A DNA stretch of 64,000 nt from Bacteroidales bacterium (GCA_017483575.1 JAFUWF010000019.1:186001-250000); one strand, 5' to 3'. Positions 17,763 to 31,792 are shown, numbered from the stretch's first letter. A program made the numbers and translations. The notes: generated by a model from the sequence alone, not told the origin.

Positions 17763-18776
17763 ATGAACATCCTCGTAACCGGCGGAGCCGGATTCATCGG
17801 CTCCCACACATTGATAGAACTCTACAAGGCGGGGCACACCGCCGTGGTGGTGGACAACCTGAGCAACTCCAACCCCGTCGCCCTGCAGCGCGTGGCCGAG
17901 ATTATCGGGGTCACGGAAATACCCTTCTACCGCGTCGACATCCGCGACCGCGAAGGCCTCGAACGCATCTTCGCCGAGCACAAGCTGGACGCCTGCATCC
18001 ACTTCGCCGGCCTCAAGGCCGTGGGCGAGAGCGTGGAGAAGCCCTGGGAGTACTACGAAAACAATATCGGTGGCACGCTGACGCTGGTGGACGTGATGCG
18101 GGGGCACGGCTGCAAGAACATCATCTTCAGCAGCAGCGCCACCGTCTACGGCGACCCCGCCGAGATTCCCATCACCGAGCAGTGCCCCAAGGGCCAGTGC
18201 ACCAACCCCTACGGCTGGACCAAAAGCATGCTCGAGCAAGTCCTCATGGACATCCAGAAAGCCGACCCCCAGTGGAACGTCGTCCTCCTCCGCTACTTCA
18301 ACCCCGTGGGTGCGCACCCCAGCGGCCGCATCGGCGAGAACCCCAACGGCATACCGAACAACCTGATGCCCTACATCACCCAGGTAGCCGTCGGCAAACG
18401 CCAGGAACTCGGCGTCTTCGGCAACGACTATCCGACGCCCGACGGCACGGGCGTGCGCGACTACATCCATGTGGTCGACCTCGCCGCCGCCCATGTCTGC
18501 GCCCTGCAGGCCATCGGCCGCAAGTGCGGCATGGGTATATATAATATAGGTACAGGAAAGGGCTACAGCGTGCTCGACATGGTGAAGGCTTTTGTCAAGG
18601 TCAACGGCGTCGAGGTGCCCTACAGCATCAAGCCGCGCCGCGCGGGCGACATAGCCACCTGCTACTGCAACCCCTCGAAGGCGAAAGCCGAGCTGGGCTG
18701 GGAGGCGAGATACGGCATTGACGACATGGTGCGCGACAGCTGGCACTGGCAACGCCAGAATCCGGAGGGGTATTAG
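17763..18776 (+). CDS. galE: UDP-glucose 4-epimerase
   Basis: Interconverts UDP-glucose and UDP-galactose for sugar use and surface polysaccharides. The 337-residue extended SDR shows the NAD-binding motif VTGGAGFIGSH at the N-terminus, the serine region SSSATVYG, and the catalytic YGWTK (YxxxK). The C-terminal GTGKGYSVLDMV and RRAGDIATCYCNPSKA are typical of GalE. A strong terminator follows the stop. Confidence 0.97.
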   Translation: MNILVTGGAGFIGSHTLIELYKAGHTAVVVDNLSNSNPVALQRVAEIIGVTEIPFYRVDIRDREGLERIFAEHKLDACIHFAGLKAVGESVEKPWEYYENNIGGTLTLVDVMRGHGCKNIIFSSSATVYGDPAEIPITEQCPKGQCTNPYGWTKSMLEQVLMDIQKADPQWNVVLLRYFNPVGAHPSGRIGENPNGIPNNLMPYITQVAVGKRQELGVFGNDYPTPDGTGVRDYIHVVDLAAAHVCALQAIGRKCGMGIYNIGTGKGYSVLDMVKAFVKVNGVEVPYSIKPRRAGDIATCYCNPSKAKAELGWEARYGIDDMVRDSWHWQRQNPEGY

Positions 18777-18792
18777 TGGTTAGTGGTTAGAC
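18775..18792. repeat. Heptanucleotide repeat after galE
   Basis: TTAGTGG TTAGTGG TTAGACT overlaps the galE stop codon. It is the same unit as at 10661-10684, although the genes are unrelated. Confidence 0.7.
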
Positions 18793-18800
18793 TGACACAG

Positions 18801-18828
18801 GGACTGCCAAAATGGCAGTCCTTTTTTG
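18801..18828 (+). terminator. Intrinsic terminator after galE
   Basis: Nine-base stem GGACTGCCA / TGGCAGTCC with an AAA loop, followed by six T residues. Confidence 0.92.
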
Positions 18829-18898
18829 TTTGGTACCTTATTTGCTTGTGGCTCTGGTGTAAAAACGGAATAAAAATAACAAATAAAACCAAATAACT

Positions 18899-21499
<2,601 letters not shown>

Positions 21500-21518
21500 C
21501 CGACCGATAACCAACGCG

Positions 21519-21552
21519 AAAGGGACACATCGCACAGATGCGTCCCTTTTTT
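21519..21552 (+). terminator. Intrinsic terminator after clpB
   Basis: Arms AAAGGGACACA and TGCGTCCCTTT (one mismatch) around a TCGCACAGA loop, followed by a run of T residues. Confidence 0.85.
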
Positions 21553-21577
21553 TTCTTCACGAATGAAAAAAAAAGTG

Positions 21578-21585
21578 TATTTTTG
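21578..21585 (+). promoter_or_regulatory. Predicted -7 box for dnaX
   Basis: TATTTTTG followed by CA, about 30 bases before the dnaX ATG. Confidence 0.6.
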
Positions 21586-21614
21586 CATTTTGTTTCAGCA
21601 ACGATTACAATAAT

Positions 21615-22718
21615 ATGGATAACTTTGTAGTATCGGCAAGAAAATACAGACCCACAACATTTGCCAGTGTGGTGGGACAGGAGCATATTACCCGGACGCT
21701 CAAGAACGCCATAGCCACCGGCCAGCTGCCGCAGGCTTTCCTTTTCTGCGGCCCGCGTGGCGTGGGCAAGACCACCTGTGCGCGTATCCTCGCCAAGACC
21801 ATCAACTGCGAGCACCGCACCCCCGACGGCGAAGCCTGCAACCAGTGCGACAGCTGCCGCAGCTTCAACGACGGCGCCTCTATGAGCATCTTCGAACTCG
21901 ATGCTGCCTCCAACAACTCCGTGGACAACATGCGCGACCTCGTCAAGCAGGTCTACATCCCCCCGCAAACCGGCAAATACAAGGTCTACATCATCGACGA
22001 GGTCCACATGCTCAGCCAGGCGGCCTTCAACGCCTTCCTCAAAACCCTTGAGGAACCTCCCGCCTACGCCAAATTCATACTCGCCACCACCGAGAAACAC
22101 AAAATCATCCCCACCATCCTCAGCCGCTGCCAGGTGTTCGACTTCAAGCGCATCGAGAGTGCCGACATCGTCAACCACCTGAAGTATGTGGCCGAGGGCG
22201 AGGGTGTGAAGTATGAAGAGGGAGCCCTGGAAGTGGTGGCCCGCAAGGCCGAAGGCGGTCTGCGCGACGCACTCTCCATCTTCGACCAGCTGGTCAACTT
22301 CACCCAGGGGAACCTCACCTACAGCGGTGTGCTGGAGAACCTCAACGTGCTGGATGCCGACTACTATTTCCGACTGGTGGACCACCTGCGTTCCGGCAAC
22401 CTCAGCGGTGCCCTGTTGCTCTACCAGGAGGTCATCGGCAAAGGCTTCGGCGGACAGCACTTCCTCACCGGACTCTGCGAGCACCTGCGCAACCTCATGG
22501 TCAGCCTCGACCCGCAGACCCTCCAGCTCATCGACGGCGGCGACACCACCCGCCAACGCTACGGCTCGCAGGCCCAGCAATGCGGCTTGCCCATGCTTCT
22601 CGCCTGGCTCACCACGGCCTCCGACTACGAATACCGTTTCCGCGAAGCCAACAACAAGAACCTCTTCGTGGAGGTGTGCCTGATGAAGCTGGCCACCCCC
22701 ACCGTCCCTCAGACATAG
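21615..22718 (+). CDS. dnaX: DNA polymerase III gamma/tau subunit, part ending at an in-frame TAG
   Basis: Clamp-loader ATPase. The 367 residues carry the AAA+ core: Walker A CGPRGVGKTTCARILA, the zinc-binding cysteines (CNQCDSC), Walker B KVYIIDEVHMLS and the sensor region ATTEKHKIIPTILSRCQ. The collar domain III follows (IGKGFGGQHFLTGLCEHLRN). The frame stops at TAG 22716-22718, just after domain III. The normal C-terminal tau-like region is found immediately downstream in the same frame (22719-23219). The visible product therefore resembles a gamma subunit. Either this is a nonsense mutation, an assembly error, or a stop read through some of the time. Confidence 0.9.
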   Translation: MDNFVVSARKYRPTTFASVVGQEHITRTLKNAIATGQLPQAFLFCGPRGVGKTTCARILAKTINCEHRTPDGEACNQCDSCRSFNDGASMSIFELDAASNNSVDNMRDLVKQVYIPPQTGKYKVYIIDEVHMLSQAAFNAFLKTLEEPPAYAKFILATTEKHKIIPTILSRCQVFDFKRIESADIVNHLKYVAEGEGVKYEEGALEVVARKAEGGLRDALSIFDQLVNFTQGNLTYSGVLENLNVLDADYYFRLVDHLRSGNLSGALLLYQEVIGKGFGGQHFLTGLCEHLRNLMVSLDPQTLQLIDGGDTTRQRYGSQAQQCGLPMLLAWLTTASDYEYRFREANNKNLFVEVCLMKLATPTVPQT

Positions 22719-23219
22719 ATTGCAAGGAGTCCCGAAAGGGCAGGCACGGGGAATAGTTCAGAAGACGGAAGTCGGAAAGCTCCGACCTCAAAGCTCCGAC
22801 CTCTGACCACCATCTCCATCAAGTCCGCCCCGACGGTCGAACCTGTGAAGCACATCGCCATCGACGTGAAACCCCTCACCGAGGAATCCCTCGCCCAATA
22901 CTGGAAGGAGGTGGCCACGAAGCTGGGACTGGAGGAACTGATGGCCGAAGGCGTCCCCCGGCTTGGCGAACACCCTGGCTGCTTCGAGGTCGATGCACAG
23001 ACGGTCTCCTTCGCCGACGAGTTCAAACCCCACAAGATCGACGTCATGGAGTTCTTCCGCGAGAAGACGGGCATGCGCATGCTCGACTGCAAGGTGAACC
23101 CCCGTTTCCTCGAAAAAACGGAAATCGTCTATTCCCCGGACGACAAATACGCCGCCATGCTGGCCGCCAACCCCCACATGGCCGAGCTGCGCAAACTCTT
23201 CCCCATGATCGACTATTGA
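22719..23219 (+). CDS. dnaX: In-frame C-terminal continuation of dnaX after the TAG
   Basis: After TAG 22716 the dnaX frame stays open for 166 codons up to 23219. The first 42 codons are a low-complexity linker containing heptamer-type repeats (GCTCCGACCTC twice, 14 bases apart). From about 22845 the sequence is ordered (EESLAQYWKEVATKLGLEEL) and ends with DDKYAAMLAANPHMAELRKLF. This ending resembles the end of Bacteroidota DnaX proteins. No ATG, GTG or TTG lies in the frame before GTG 22845, so the piece needs either readthrough or a separate GTG start. AAGGAG lies seven bases after the TAG. I treat it as part of dnaX. Confidence 0.7.
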   Translation: MARSPERAGTGNSSEDGSRKAPTSKLRPLTTISIKSAPTVEPVKHIAIDVKPLTEESLAQYWKEVATKLGLEELMAEGVPRLGEHPGCFEVDAQTVSFADEFKPHKIDVMEFFREKTGMRMLDCKVNPRFLEKTEIVYSPDDKYAAMLAANPHMAELRKLFPMIDY

Positions 23220-23237
23220 CCCCTCCCGCCATAATCT

Positions 23238-26061
<2,824 letters not shown>

Positions 26062-26073
26062 AACCAAAGTCAG

Positions 26074-27153
26074 ATGAACCGCCTCCTGCTATTCCTCCTG
26101 TTGGCCATCCCCCTGGGCATCTCCGCCCAGGACACCACGCTGTCTCTTAGCCACTCCCATTGGCAGCTCGGCATCAACGCCAGCTACGCCATGCCCAACA
26201 ACTTCGACATGATGGAATACTCCCGCGGCACCTTCGGTTTCGACGTCACCTGGTTCTCCCGCCAATCCGGCAACGAATACTGGCGCCTCCGCAAGCACTA
26301 TCCTGCCTTCGGCATTCGCGGTTCCTTCGCCTGCATCCCCAACGCCATCTACGGCCACCGCTTCGGCCTTGCGGGCATCGTCCAGGCCCCCCTCGGACGC
26401 CTGCTGGACTACCACATCGGCCTCGGCCTCTCCTCCTATACCCGTCCGCAGTCCATCACCCACGACCCAGACAACATCTTCATCTCCTCCGTCGTCAACT
26501 GCCTCATCGACGTAGGCTTCGACCTCCGCCTCGGCGACCGCTACCTCCTTTCCGCCTCGCTGCTCCACTCGTCCAACGGCATGCTCCTCTTCCCCAACAA
26601 GGGCCTCAACTTCCTCCAGTTCGGCGCTGCCGTCAAGCTCGGAAACGAATACGAACGCACCCTCGACTGGCAGCATTCCCGCAACCTCATCGACACCGCG
26701 ACCCTCATACCCCCCGAATTCTCCATCGCCTTCTCCCCCGGAACTGTCATGTCGCGCGACACCACCTTCCCCGGCTACTACTTCTGCTACGACCTCGCAC
26801 TTACCTACCAGCGCTATGCATCCCCCACCTTCGCCTATGGAGCCACAATTGACTTCTGGTACAACTTCGTCGACCACGAACAGCTGCAATACGAGCGCTC
26901 CCCCTACACCCTTCCCGTCTACCTCTCCGCCCTCGGCACCATGGAATTCTTCTGGGGTCCCCTCAGCATCAAGGCCGGCATCGGCTTCTCCATCGTCTCC
27001 TCTCCGCAGGTCTCCACCCCCCTCTACGAACGCGTCGGCGCCTACTACAACCTCCGCCGCGTCTTTCTCGGCGTCGGCATCAACGCCCACGGTGGACGTA
27101 TCGAGTTCATCGAGTGGACCTTAGGCTACCGTTTCCCCCTCCACACCCACTAG
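26074..27153 (+). CDS. Acyloxyacyl hydrolase / PagL-like lipid A deacylase
   Basis: A 359-residue predicted outer-membrane protein. The signal peptide is MNRLLLFLLLAIPLGISAQ. The rest is beta-strand rich. The motif LLHSSNGMLLFPNKGLNFLQ matches the PagL active-site region, where a His-Ser pair (HSSNG) is followed by N-x-G-x-N. PagL-type enzymes remove an acyl chain from lipid A. The protein is longer than classical PagL (about 170 residues), as is common in Bacteroidota members. It begins 12 bases after ligA. Confidence 0.82.
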   Translation: MNRLLLFLLLAIPLGISAQDTTLSLSHSHWQLGINASYAMPNNFDMMEYSRGTFGFDVTWFSRQSGNEYWRLRKHYPAFGIRGSFACIPNAIYGHRFGLAGIVQAPLGRLLDYHIGLGLSSYTRPQSITHDPDNIFISSVVNCLIDVGFDLRLGDRYLLSASLLHSSNGMLLFPNKGLNFLQFGAAVKLGNEYERTLDWQHSRNLIDTATLIPPEFSIAFSPGTVMSRDTTFPGYYFCYDLALTYQRYASPTFAYGATIDFWYNFVDHEQLQYERSPYTLPVYLSALGTMEFFWGPLSIKAGIGFSIVSSPQVSTPLYERVGAYYNLRRVFLGVGINAHGGRIEFIEWTLGYRFPLHTH

Positions 27154-27187
27154 CCTCCGAACCCCACGCGACCCCTACCTGATTGCT

Positions 27188-27320
27188 GTCAAATAGCACT
27201 GTTCTTATATAGTATACATATAGTATACATATACTTCTCATATAGTATTTATATACAGTATATAAGAAGTATATGAGAAGTATATGTATACTATATGTAT
27301 ACTATATGAGAACGGTCGAA
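27188..27320. repeat. Long AT-rich inverted repeat, copy 2
   Basis: Ten or so 11-base modules (such as ACATATAGTAT) are arranged as a hairpin with a TTATATACAGTATATAA centre and arms of about 50 bases. It begins AAATAGCACTGTTC and ends GAACGGTCGAA. It lies between convergent genes, where it could act as a transcription barrier. No gene lies in the rest of the gap (27154-27386). Confidence 0.9.
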
Positions 27321-27386
27321 TCTGGTAGGGGAGAGACCCCTCCCAAAGAGGGGGTATTCAGGTATGGGAATTATCGTTTATTGGTA

Positions 27387-30053
27387 TTATTCACCCGCTT
27401 GTTTCAACATGTCCTCGATCATGGCCACCTGCCAGGGGTGTTTCATCTCGAAAATCTGGTCGATGGGACGGCTGAGCATCTCGATGAGGAGGTGGGTGTT
27501 GTCCTGATGGTCCATCTTTTCCAGTTCCTCGGCAACCTGCTTCCAGTCGTGTTGCGAGTAGAGGAGGGGGATGAAGATATTCAGGTCGAAGTTCTTCACA
27601 ACCATGTTGTCGATGCCTTCGGTTTCGATGCGAGAGTGCGCACGGGCCAGTTTGATTTCGCCCACTTCCTGCAGCACCTGCTGGTATTTCTCGTAGAGGA
27701 CGTACTCGTTCATCAGGAAGGCCACGACGGCGTTGCTGAGCGAGTTCCACATTTTGCGCGGCAGGGGGCGCGAGACGAAGCGGCCGATCATGAAGCTGCC
27801 CGCCGTCAGGCCGGACACGCTGTGTTGGCGACACAGGGTGTAGGCCCGTTGGAAGAAGTCCGTTTTGTGCTGGCGGCTTAGGAGGTCGAAGAGGCGGCTC
27901 TGGTCGTTGTGGTCGCCCATACGGCTTTGAAGCACCTGCTGCACGTATTCCTCCGAGCGGCTTTCGTACCACGAGTTGACGATGTCGCGGGCTATCTCCG
28001 GTTTGTTCTGCAGGTTGCAACGGATGAGGCGCGCCAGCTTGCCGAGGTCGGTGATGTAGGAGGCCTCCTGCGAGGTGACGGTGCGCTGGTACTGGGCGTA
28101 GGCCAGTTTCATGCGTTGGAAGAAGAGGCGCTCGTCGTCGCTGAGGTCCACCGGGGCGCCTTCGTAGTATTTGGTGAAACGGGCCGGCTTGAAGGCCGCC
28201 TGCCCTTTGAAGAGGCTCTGACGTTTGGAGCTGACGGTGAGCATCTCGCCTTCGGCAATGCTGATGCCGTCGGCGTTGACGATGGTGTTGGCCTCGATGT
28301 TGACCCCGTAGGAGTGGAGGTCCATGAAGGCCGGGATGCCGTATCCGCGGCAGGCGGTGACCACATGGATGGCGGCGGGCATCATGCTGAGGATGGCGTC
28401 CACCTCGTTGAGGGTGATGGTGTCCTCCGGCACGAAGTGCTCCTGGCAGAGGCATACGTTCTCTCCCTTGCTCTTGTATTCCTTGGCTTTGGCCACAGAG
28501 AAGCACAGGCGGGCCGAGATGGCCGTGCGCGGCAACACGCTGAGGCCGTGCGAGAAGAACTGCAGCGAGGAGAGCGAGCGGTCGTCAATGGAGGCGGAGA
28601 TGATCTGGCGGAGGTGATAGGGCTTGATGAGGTCCATCACGTGGGTGTCGCCGATGAGGCCGTCGTTGCGCATGTCGATGGCCGAGATAAGTGCGGCGCG
28701 GCCTGTCATCTCCGAGGCGTTGAGCTGCAGCACCGAGAAGAGGCTCAGCTTGTGGGGACGTGTCTCGACGGCGAACTCGATGGTGACGGGGGTCTTGTAT
28801 CGGTATTCGAGTTTCTTCAGCAGCGGGTCGAAGTGGTAGACCGCCGGGAATTTCTTAACAATCTCGTTACGGTTGCTGTAGGCGAGGTCCTCGGTGGTGA
28901 CATCGCCGGTCATGATTTCCTCGCCGAAGATATTGCGGTAGCTTTCTATCTGTTTGCCCTCGCCGGTGCGCGAGTGGCGGCTGTAGAGCACGCCGGGGTA
29001 GCTGTCGTTGTTGCCGATGGTCCACACCATGCGTTGCAGGATGAGGCTCGGGAAAGCCTGTTTGCCCTGCATGAAGGTGAGGATGAGGTCCGAGTTCTCG
29101 GTATAGAATTTGCGTACATACTGTGTGAGTTGCAGCACCTGGAACTCGGGGTCGTCGATGAGGCGTGTGCCGTCGGGGGTGGCGGCGATGCGTTGCTCCA
29201 GGGTGTGGATGCGTTGATGCTGGTCCTCGGCGGAGAGCAGGATGTCCGAATTCTGGTAGCGATGCTCGATGCCCAGCATTTCGCAGATGGTGTGCAGCGT
29301 GCTGAGGTAGACGCGGTTGGCCATCGGCAGCTCGAATTTCGAGGTCAGGGCCTGGTAGGCCGTGCGGGTGACGCCGATGTTGAGCAGCGTGGGCATGAGT
29401 CCGGGGATGTACTGCGGCATGGCGCAGCGGATGGCGAAGACGAGGGGGTTGCGCTTGTCGCCCAGGCGGCAACGGGTCATGATCTCGAGGTTGCGCACGG
29501 CGGCCTTGAGGTGCTCGGTGAGCATCGCCGGGTTCTGGAACGATTTCGACGTCAGGATGCAGAAGTCGGGCACGGGGTAGCAGTTGCGCGTGAGGTCGAG
29601 CAGCATGCGTCCTTTGTAGCTGATTTCCTCGTCGGTGAACTCGCCGGAGGTGAGGGTGGTGATGAGGTATTCGTTGTTGGTCAGGGGATTGTCCTTGACG
29701 TATTGGATGCAGTCGTCGCGGAAGGCTTTGCGGGTGGCATCCAGTTCTTCTCTCTGTTCGTCGGTCAGGCTGCCTTCTTTCTCGTTGAGCAGCAGTTCCA
29801 GGAAGTGGATCTGCTTGTCGTCGCGCAGGCGGAGCAGGCGGTTCATGTCGTACCATCGCGGGGGAAACTCGCGATAGAGGTCGTCGGGGTCCCCCTCGAG
29901 CTGGTAGCGTACGGTGCCGGGTTTGTTGCCCTCCAGCTGGTTGGCGGGGTCTTCGCTGTCGTGGTCGAAGATTTCACGGCCTTCGCGGGCGTAGACGTTC
30001 ACCATGTAGTAGTTGGGGTAGCTGGCGCGGATTCGAAGCTGACGGACTTTCAT
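27387..30053 (-). CDS. Pyruvate-phosphate-dikinase-like protein lacking the usual C-terminal barrel
   Basis: An 888-residue soluble protein. The N-terminal half matches the PPDK nucleotide-binding region: PDFCILTSKSFQ, then PLVFAIRCAMPQYIPGLMPT and LLNIGV, comparable to the PPDK segment with SVRSGA...MPGMMDTILNLG. The swivelling phosphohistidine domain seems present (FVPEDTITLNEVDAILSM), with AAIHVVTACRGYGIPAF corresponding to TSHAAVVARG; the histidine is kept. The last 270 residues are helical and unlike the PEP-binding TIM barrel. It may be a divergent dikinase or a regulatory relative. It is probably co-transcribed with the lipoprotein gene just upstream (45-base gap). Confidence 0.7.
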   Translation of the reverse strand: MKVRQLRIRASYPNYYMVNVYAREGREIFDHDSEDPANQLEGNKPGTVRYQLEGDPDDLYREFPPRWYDMNRLLRLRDDKQIHFLELLLNEKEGSLTDEQREELDATRKAFRDDCIQYVKDNPLTNNEYLITTLTSGEFTDEEISYKGRMLLDLTRNCYPVPDFCILTSKSFQNPAMLTEHLKAAVRNLEIMTRCRLGDKRNPLVFAIRCAMPQYIPGLMPTLLNIGVTRTAYQALTSKFELPMANRVYLSTLHTICEMLGIEHRYQNSDILLSAEDQHQRIHTLEQRIAATPDGTRLIDDPEFQVLQLTQYVRKFYTENSDLILTFMQGKQAFPSLILQRMVWTIGNNDSYPGVLYSRHSRTGEGKQIESYRNIFGEEIMTGDVTTEDLAYSNRNEIVKKFPAVYHFDPLLKKLEYRYKTPVTIEFAVETRPHKLSLFSVLQLNASEMTGRAALISAIDMRNDGLIGDTHVMDLIKPYHLRQIISASIDDRSLSSLQFFSHGLSVLPRTAISARLCFSVAKAKEYKSKGENVCLCQEHFVPEDTITLNEVDAILSMMPAAIHVVTACRGYGIPAFMDLHSYGVNIEANTIVNADGISIAEGEMLTVSSKRQSLFKGQAAFKPARFTKYYEGAPVDLSDDERLFFQRMKLAYAQYQRTVTSQEASYITDLGKLARLIRCNLQNKPEIARDIVNSWYESRSEEYVQQVLQSRMGDHNDQSRLFDLLSRQHKTDFFQRAYTLCRQHSVSGLTAGSFMIGRFVSRPLPRKMWNSLSNAVVAFLMNEYVLYEKYQQVLQEVGEIKLARAHSRIETEGIDNMVVKNFDLNIFIPLLYSQHDWKQVAEELEKMDHQDNTHLLIEMLSRPIDQIFEMKHPWQVAMIEDMLKQAGE

Positions 30054-30060
30054 GGTTCAG

Positions 30061-30097
30061 AGATAAGGGTTGTGGGTTCTGGGTTAAGCGTTGTGGT
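30061..30097. repeat. Heptanucleotide-like repeat between two minus-strand genes
   Basis: GGGTTGT GGGTTCT GGGTTAA GCGTTGT units cover roughly 30067-30094, in the 44-base gap. Confidence 0.6.
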
Positions 30098-30610
30098 TTA
30101 TTTGTCCATGATGGCTTCGAGCTGCTCCTCCGGGGTGAGGCCCACGTAGGGGAGGATTTTGCGGGTGTCGGAAGCCAGCACGTGGTCGGGGTAGCGCTCC
30201 ACGAACTCGGTATAGGCCTCGCGGGCCAGGTCGTATTGCTGGTTCATCTCGTAGGCCGTGCCTTTCATGAACTGGCAGATGGGCAGTTCCTCGTATCCGG
30301 GATAGAGGTTCATGATGCTGTCCAGCGTGGCGATGCCGGCCTCGTAGTTGCCGGTGTTGATCTCGATTTCGGCCGAGCGCATCATGTAGATGGGCGCCAG
30401 ACTGTCGTCAGGATAGTTGTTGGCAAAGAGGTCGTAGAGGGCTATCATGCGGTCGGCCTTCTGCAGGTCGCTGTTGACGGAGGCGTTCATCAGGCTCTGT
30501 TCCATCACCTCGATGGAGTCCACCAGCACGTCGCGTTCGGGCACTTCGTTCTTGCTGCCGCAGGCCACCATCAGCCCCATGCCCATGAGGGCAAGGATAA
30601 TCTTTTTCAT
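30098..30610 (-). CDS. TPR-like lipoprotein
   Basis: A 170-residue lipoprotein with signal MKKIILALMGMGLMVACGSK, lipobox LMVAC. The mature part is helical with repeats of the tetratricopeptide kind (AEIEINTGNYEAGIATLDSI, TAYEMNQQYDLAREAYTEFV). It resembles BamD/YbgF-type TPR lipoproteins in layout but is shorter. Its partner is unknown. It stands between def and the PPDK-like gene on the same strand. Confidence 0.85.
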   Translation of the reverse strand: MKKIILALMGMGLMVACGSKNEVPERDVLVDSIEVMEQSLMNASVNSDLQKADRMIALYDLFANNYPDDSLAPIYMMRSAEIEINTGNYEAGIATLDSIMNLYPGYEELPICQFMKGTAYEMNQQYDLAREAYTEFVERYPDHVLASDTRKILPYVGLTPEEQLEAIMDK

Positions 30611-30650
30611 AATACTTGGATTAATTAATGTCGTTGTATCTGTTTTAAAC

Positions 30651-31208
30651 CTATTTCTTCTTCATTTTGTAGCGCGTCTGTATCTTGCCGGCGGCAATGT
30701 CGTTCAGGCGGCGTTTGAGCATGGTGCGGCGCAGGCTGCTGAGGCGGTCGGTGAAGACCTTGCCGTCCAGGTGGTCGATCTCGTGCTGGGCGATGCGGGC
30801 GAAGAGGCCGTTGATCTCTTCGGTATGCTCCTGCCAGTCCTCGTCCCACCAATGCAGGACGATGGTGTCCGGACGGAGCACGTCCTCGTGGATGTCGGGC
30901 ACGCTGAGGCAGCCTTCGTTGAAGTACTTCTTCTCGCCTTTGAACTCCAGGATCTCGGGGTTGATGAGGGTGTGTACTTCGGTGGGCTCGCCGTAGGTGT
31001 CGGTCTTCTCGTCGTAGGGACGCACGCCGATGGTCACCAGGCGGATGGAGAGGTCCACCTGCGGGGCCGCAAGTCCCACGCCGTCGGCGTTGTACATTGT
31101 TTCAAACATGTTGCTGATGAGTTCCTTCAGGTTGGGGTAGTCCCGGGGGACAGGCTTGGCCACTTTGCGCAGCGTCGGGTGGCCGTATCCAATAATAGGT
31201 AGAATCAT
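30651..31208 (-). CDS. def: Peptide deformylase
   Basis: Removes the formyl group from nascent proteins. The 185-residue protein carries all three metal-site motifs: GVGLAAPQVD, EGCLSVPDI and HEIDHLDG. It overlaps the ruvX stop by one base (TAATG), so the two are translationally coupled. Confidence 0.97.
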   Translation of the reverse strand: MILPIIGYGHPTLRKVAKPVPRDYPNLKELISNMFETMYNADGVGLAAPQVDLSIRLVTIGVRPYDEKTDTYGEPTEVHTLINPEILEFKGEKKYFNEGCLSVPDIHEDVLRPDTIVLHWWDEDWQEHTEEINGLFARIAQHEIDHLDGKVFTDRLSSLRRTMLKRRLNDIAAGKIQTRYKMKKK

Positions 31209-31630
31209 TATCTTGTATTATTTATTGTGTTCATATAGGTTTGCAGAATCAGCGTGGCCGAAATCTCGTCCACCAGGCCTTTGTCCCTGCGCTGCTTCTT
31301 GCGCAGGCCGCTGTCAATCATCGTCTGGAATGCCATCTTGGAGGTGAATCGTTCGTCCACGCGGGCAATCTCCTTGTCGGGGAATGTCTCCTGTAGCTGG
31401 CGGACAAAGGGTTCGATGTATTCCATCGACTCCGACAGGCTGTTGTCCATCCGCTTGGCCAGTCCCACCACGAAGCAGTCCACCTCCTCGCGCGCGCAAT
31501 ATTCTTTAATATAATTCAGCAGGGTAGGGGTGGCCACCGTCGTCAGGCCGGTGGCAATAATGCGCACGGGGTCGGTAACTGCCAACCCCGTGCGTACTTT
31601 TCCGTAGTCTATGGCCATTATTCTTCCCAT
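31208..31630 (-). CDS. ruvX: Putative Holliday junction resolvase / pre-16S rRNA nuclease
   Basis: A 140-residue RNase H-fold protein of the YqgF/RuvX family. The start at 31630 gives MGRIMAIDYGKVRTGLAVTD, the conserved first strand with the catalytic Asp. Later motifs include VVGLAKRMDNSLSES and ARVDERFTSKMA. The frame extends upstream to 31690, but that would run into the tRNA gene, so the shorter form is chosen. YqgF acts in 16S rRNA maturation in E. coli. It is co-transcribed with def. Confidence 0.94.
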   Translation of the reverse strand: MGRIMAIDYGKVRTGLAVTDPVRIIATGLTTVATPTLLNYIKEYCAREEVDCFVVGLAKRMDNSLSESMEYIEPFVRQLQETFPDKEIARVDERFTSKMAFQTMIDSGLRKKQRRDKGLVDEISATLILQTYMNTINNTR

Positions 31631-31666
31631 AACTTGTGTCTCGCTACTCTCGTTTTTCTGTTTTTG

Positions 31667-31740
31667 TGGCCCCTCTCGGGTTCGAACCAAGGACCCGCTG
31701 ATTATGAGTCAGCTGCTCTAACCAACTGAGCTAAGGGGCC
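31667..31740 (-). tRNA. tRNA with CAU anticodon, probably tRNA-Ile2 (lysidine type)
   Basis: The minus strand folds into a full cloverleaf: acceptor GGCCCCT/AGGGGCC, D arm GCTC/GAGC, anticodon stem GCTGA/TCAGC with loop CTCATAA, and T arm with TTCGAAC. The anticodon is CAU. The acceptor stem GGCCCCT is that of bacterial Ile2 tRNA rather than elongator Met. CCA is not encoded. Ile2 versus Met cannot be settled without comparison. Confidence 0.93.
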
Positions 31741-31784
31741 GAAACGTGGCCGTTTCTACTCTCTCACTCTCTCGAAATCGGGTG

Positions 31785-31792
31785 CAAAATTA
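31785..31792 (-). promoter_or_regulatory. Predicted -7 box for the tRNA
   Basis: Minus-strand TAATTTTG followed by CA, about 45 bases before the mature tRNA 5' end. Confidence 0.55.

Noticed and set aside
18834..18898. CIRCE heat-shock operator before clpB
   Set aside because: No inverted repeat of that type is seen in the short upstream gap.
22716..22718. Genetic code with TAG reassigned
   Set aside because: Several intact genes here (mutL, galE, dapF) end in TAG at the expected length, so general reassignment is unlikely.
31631..31690. Longer RuvX start
   Set aside because: It would read through the tRNA gene; the family start motif MAIDYGK fits the 31630 start.
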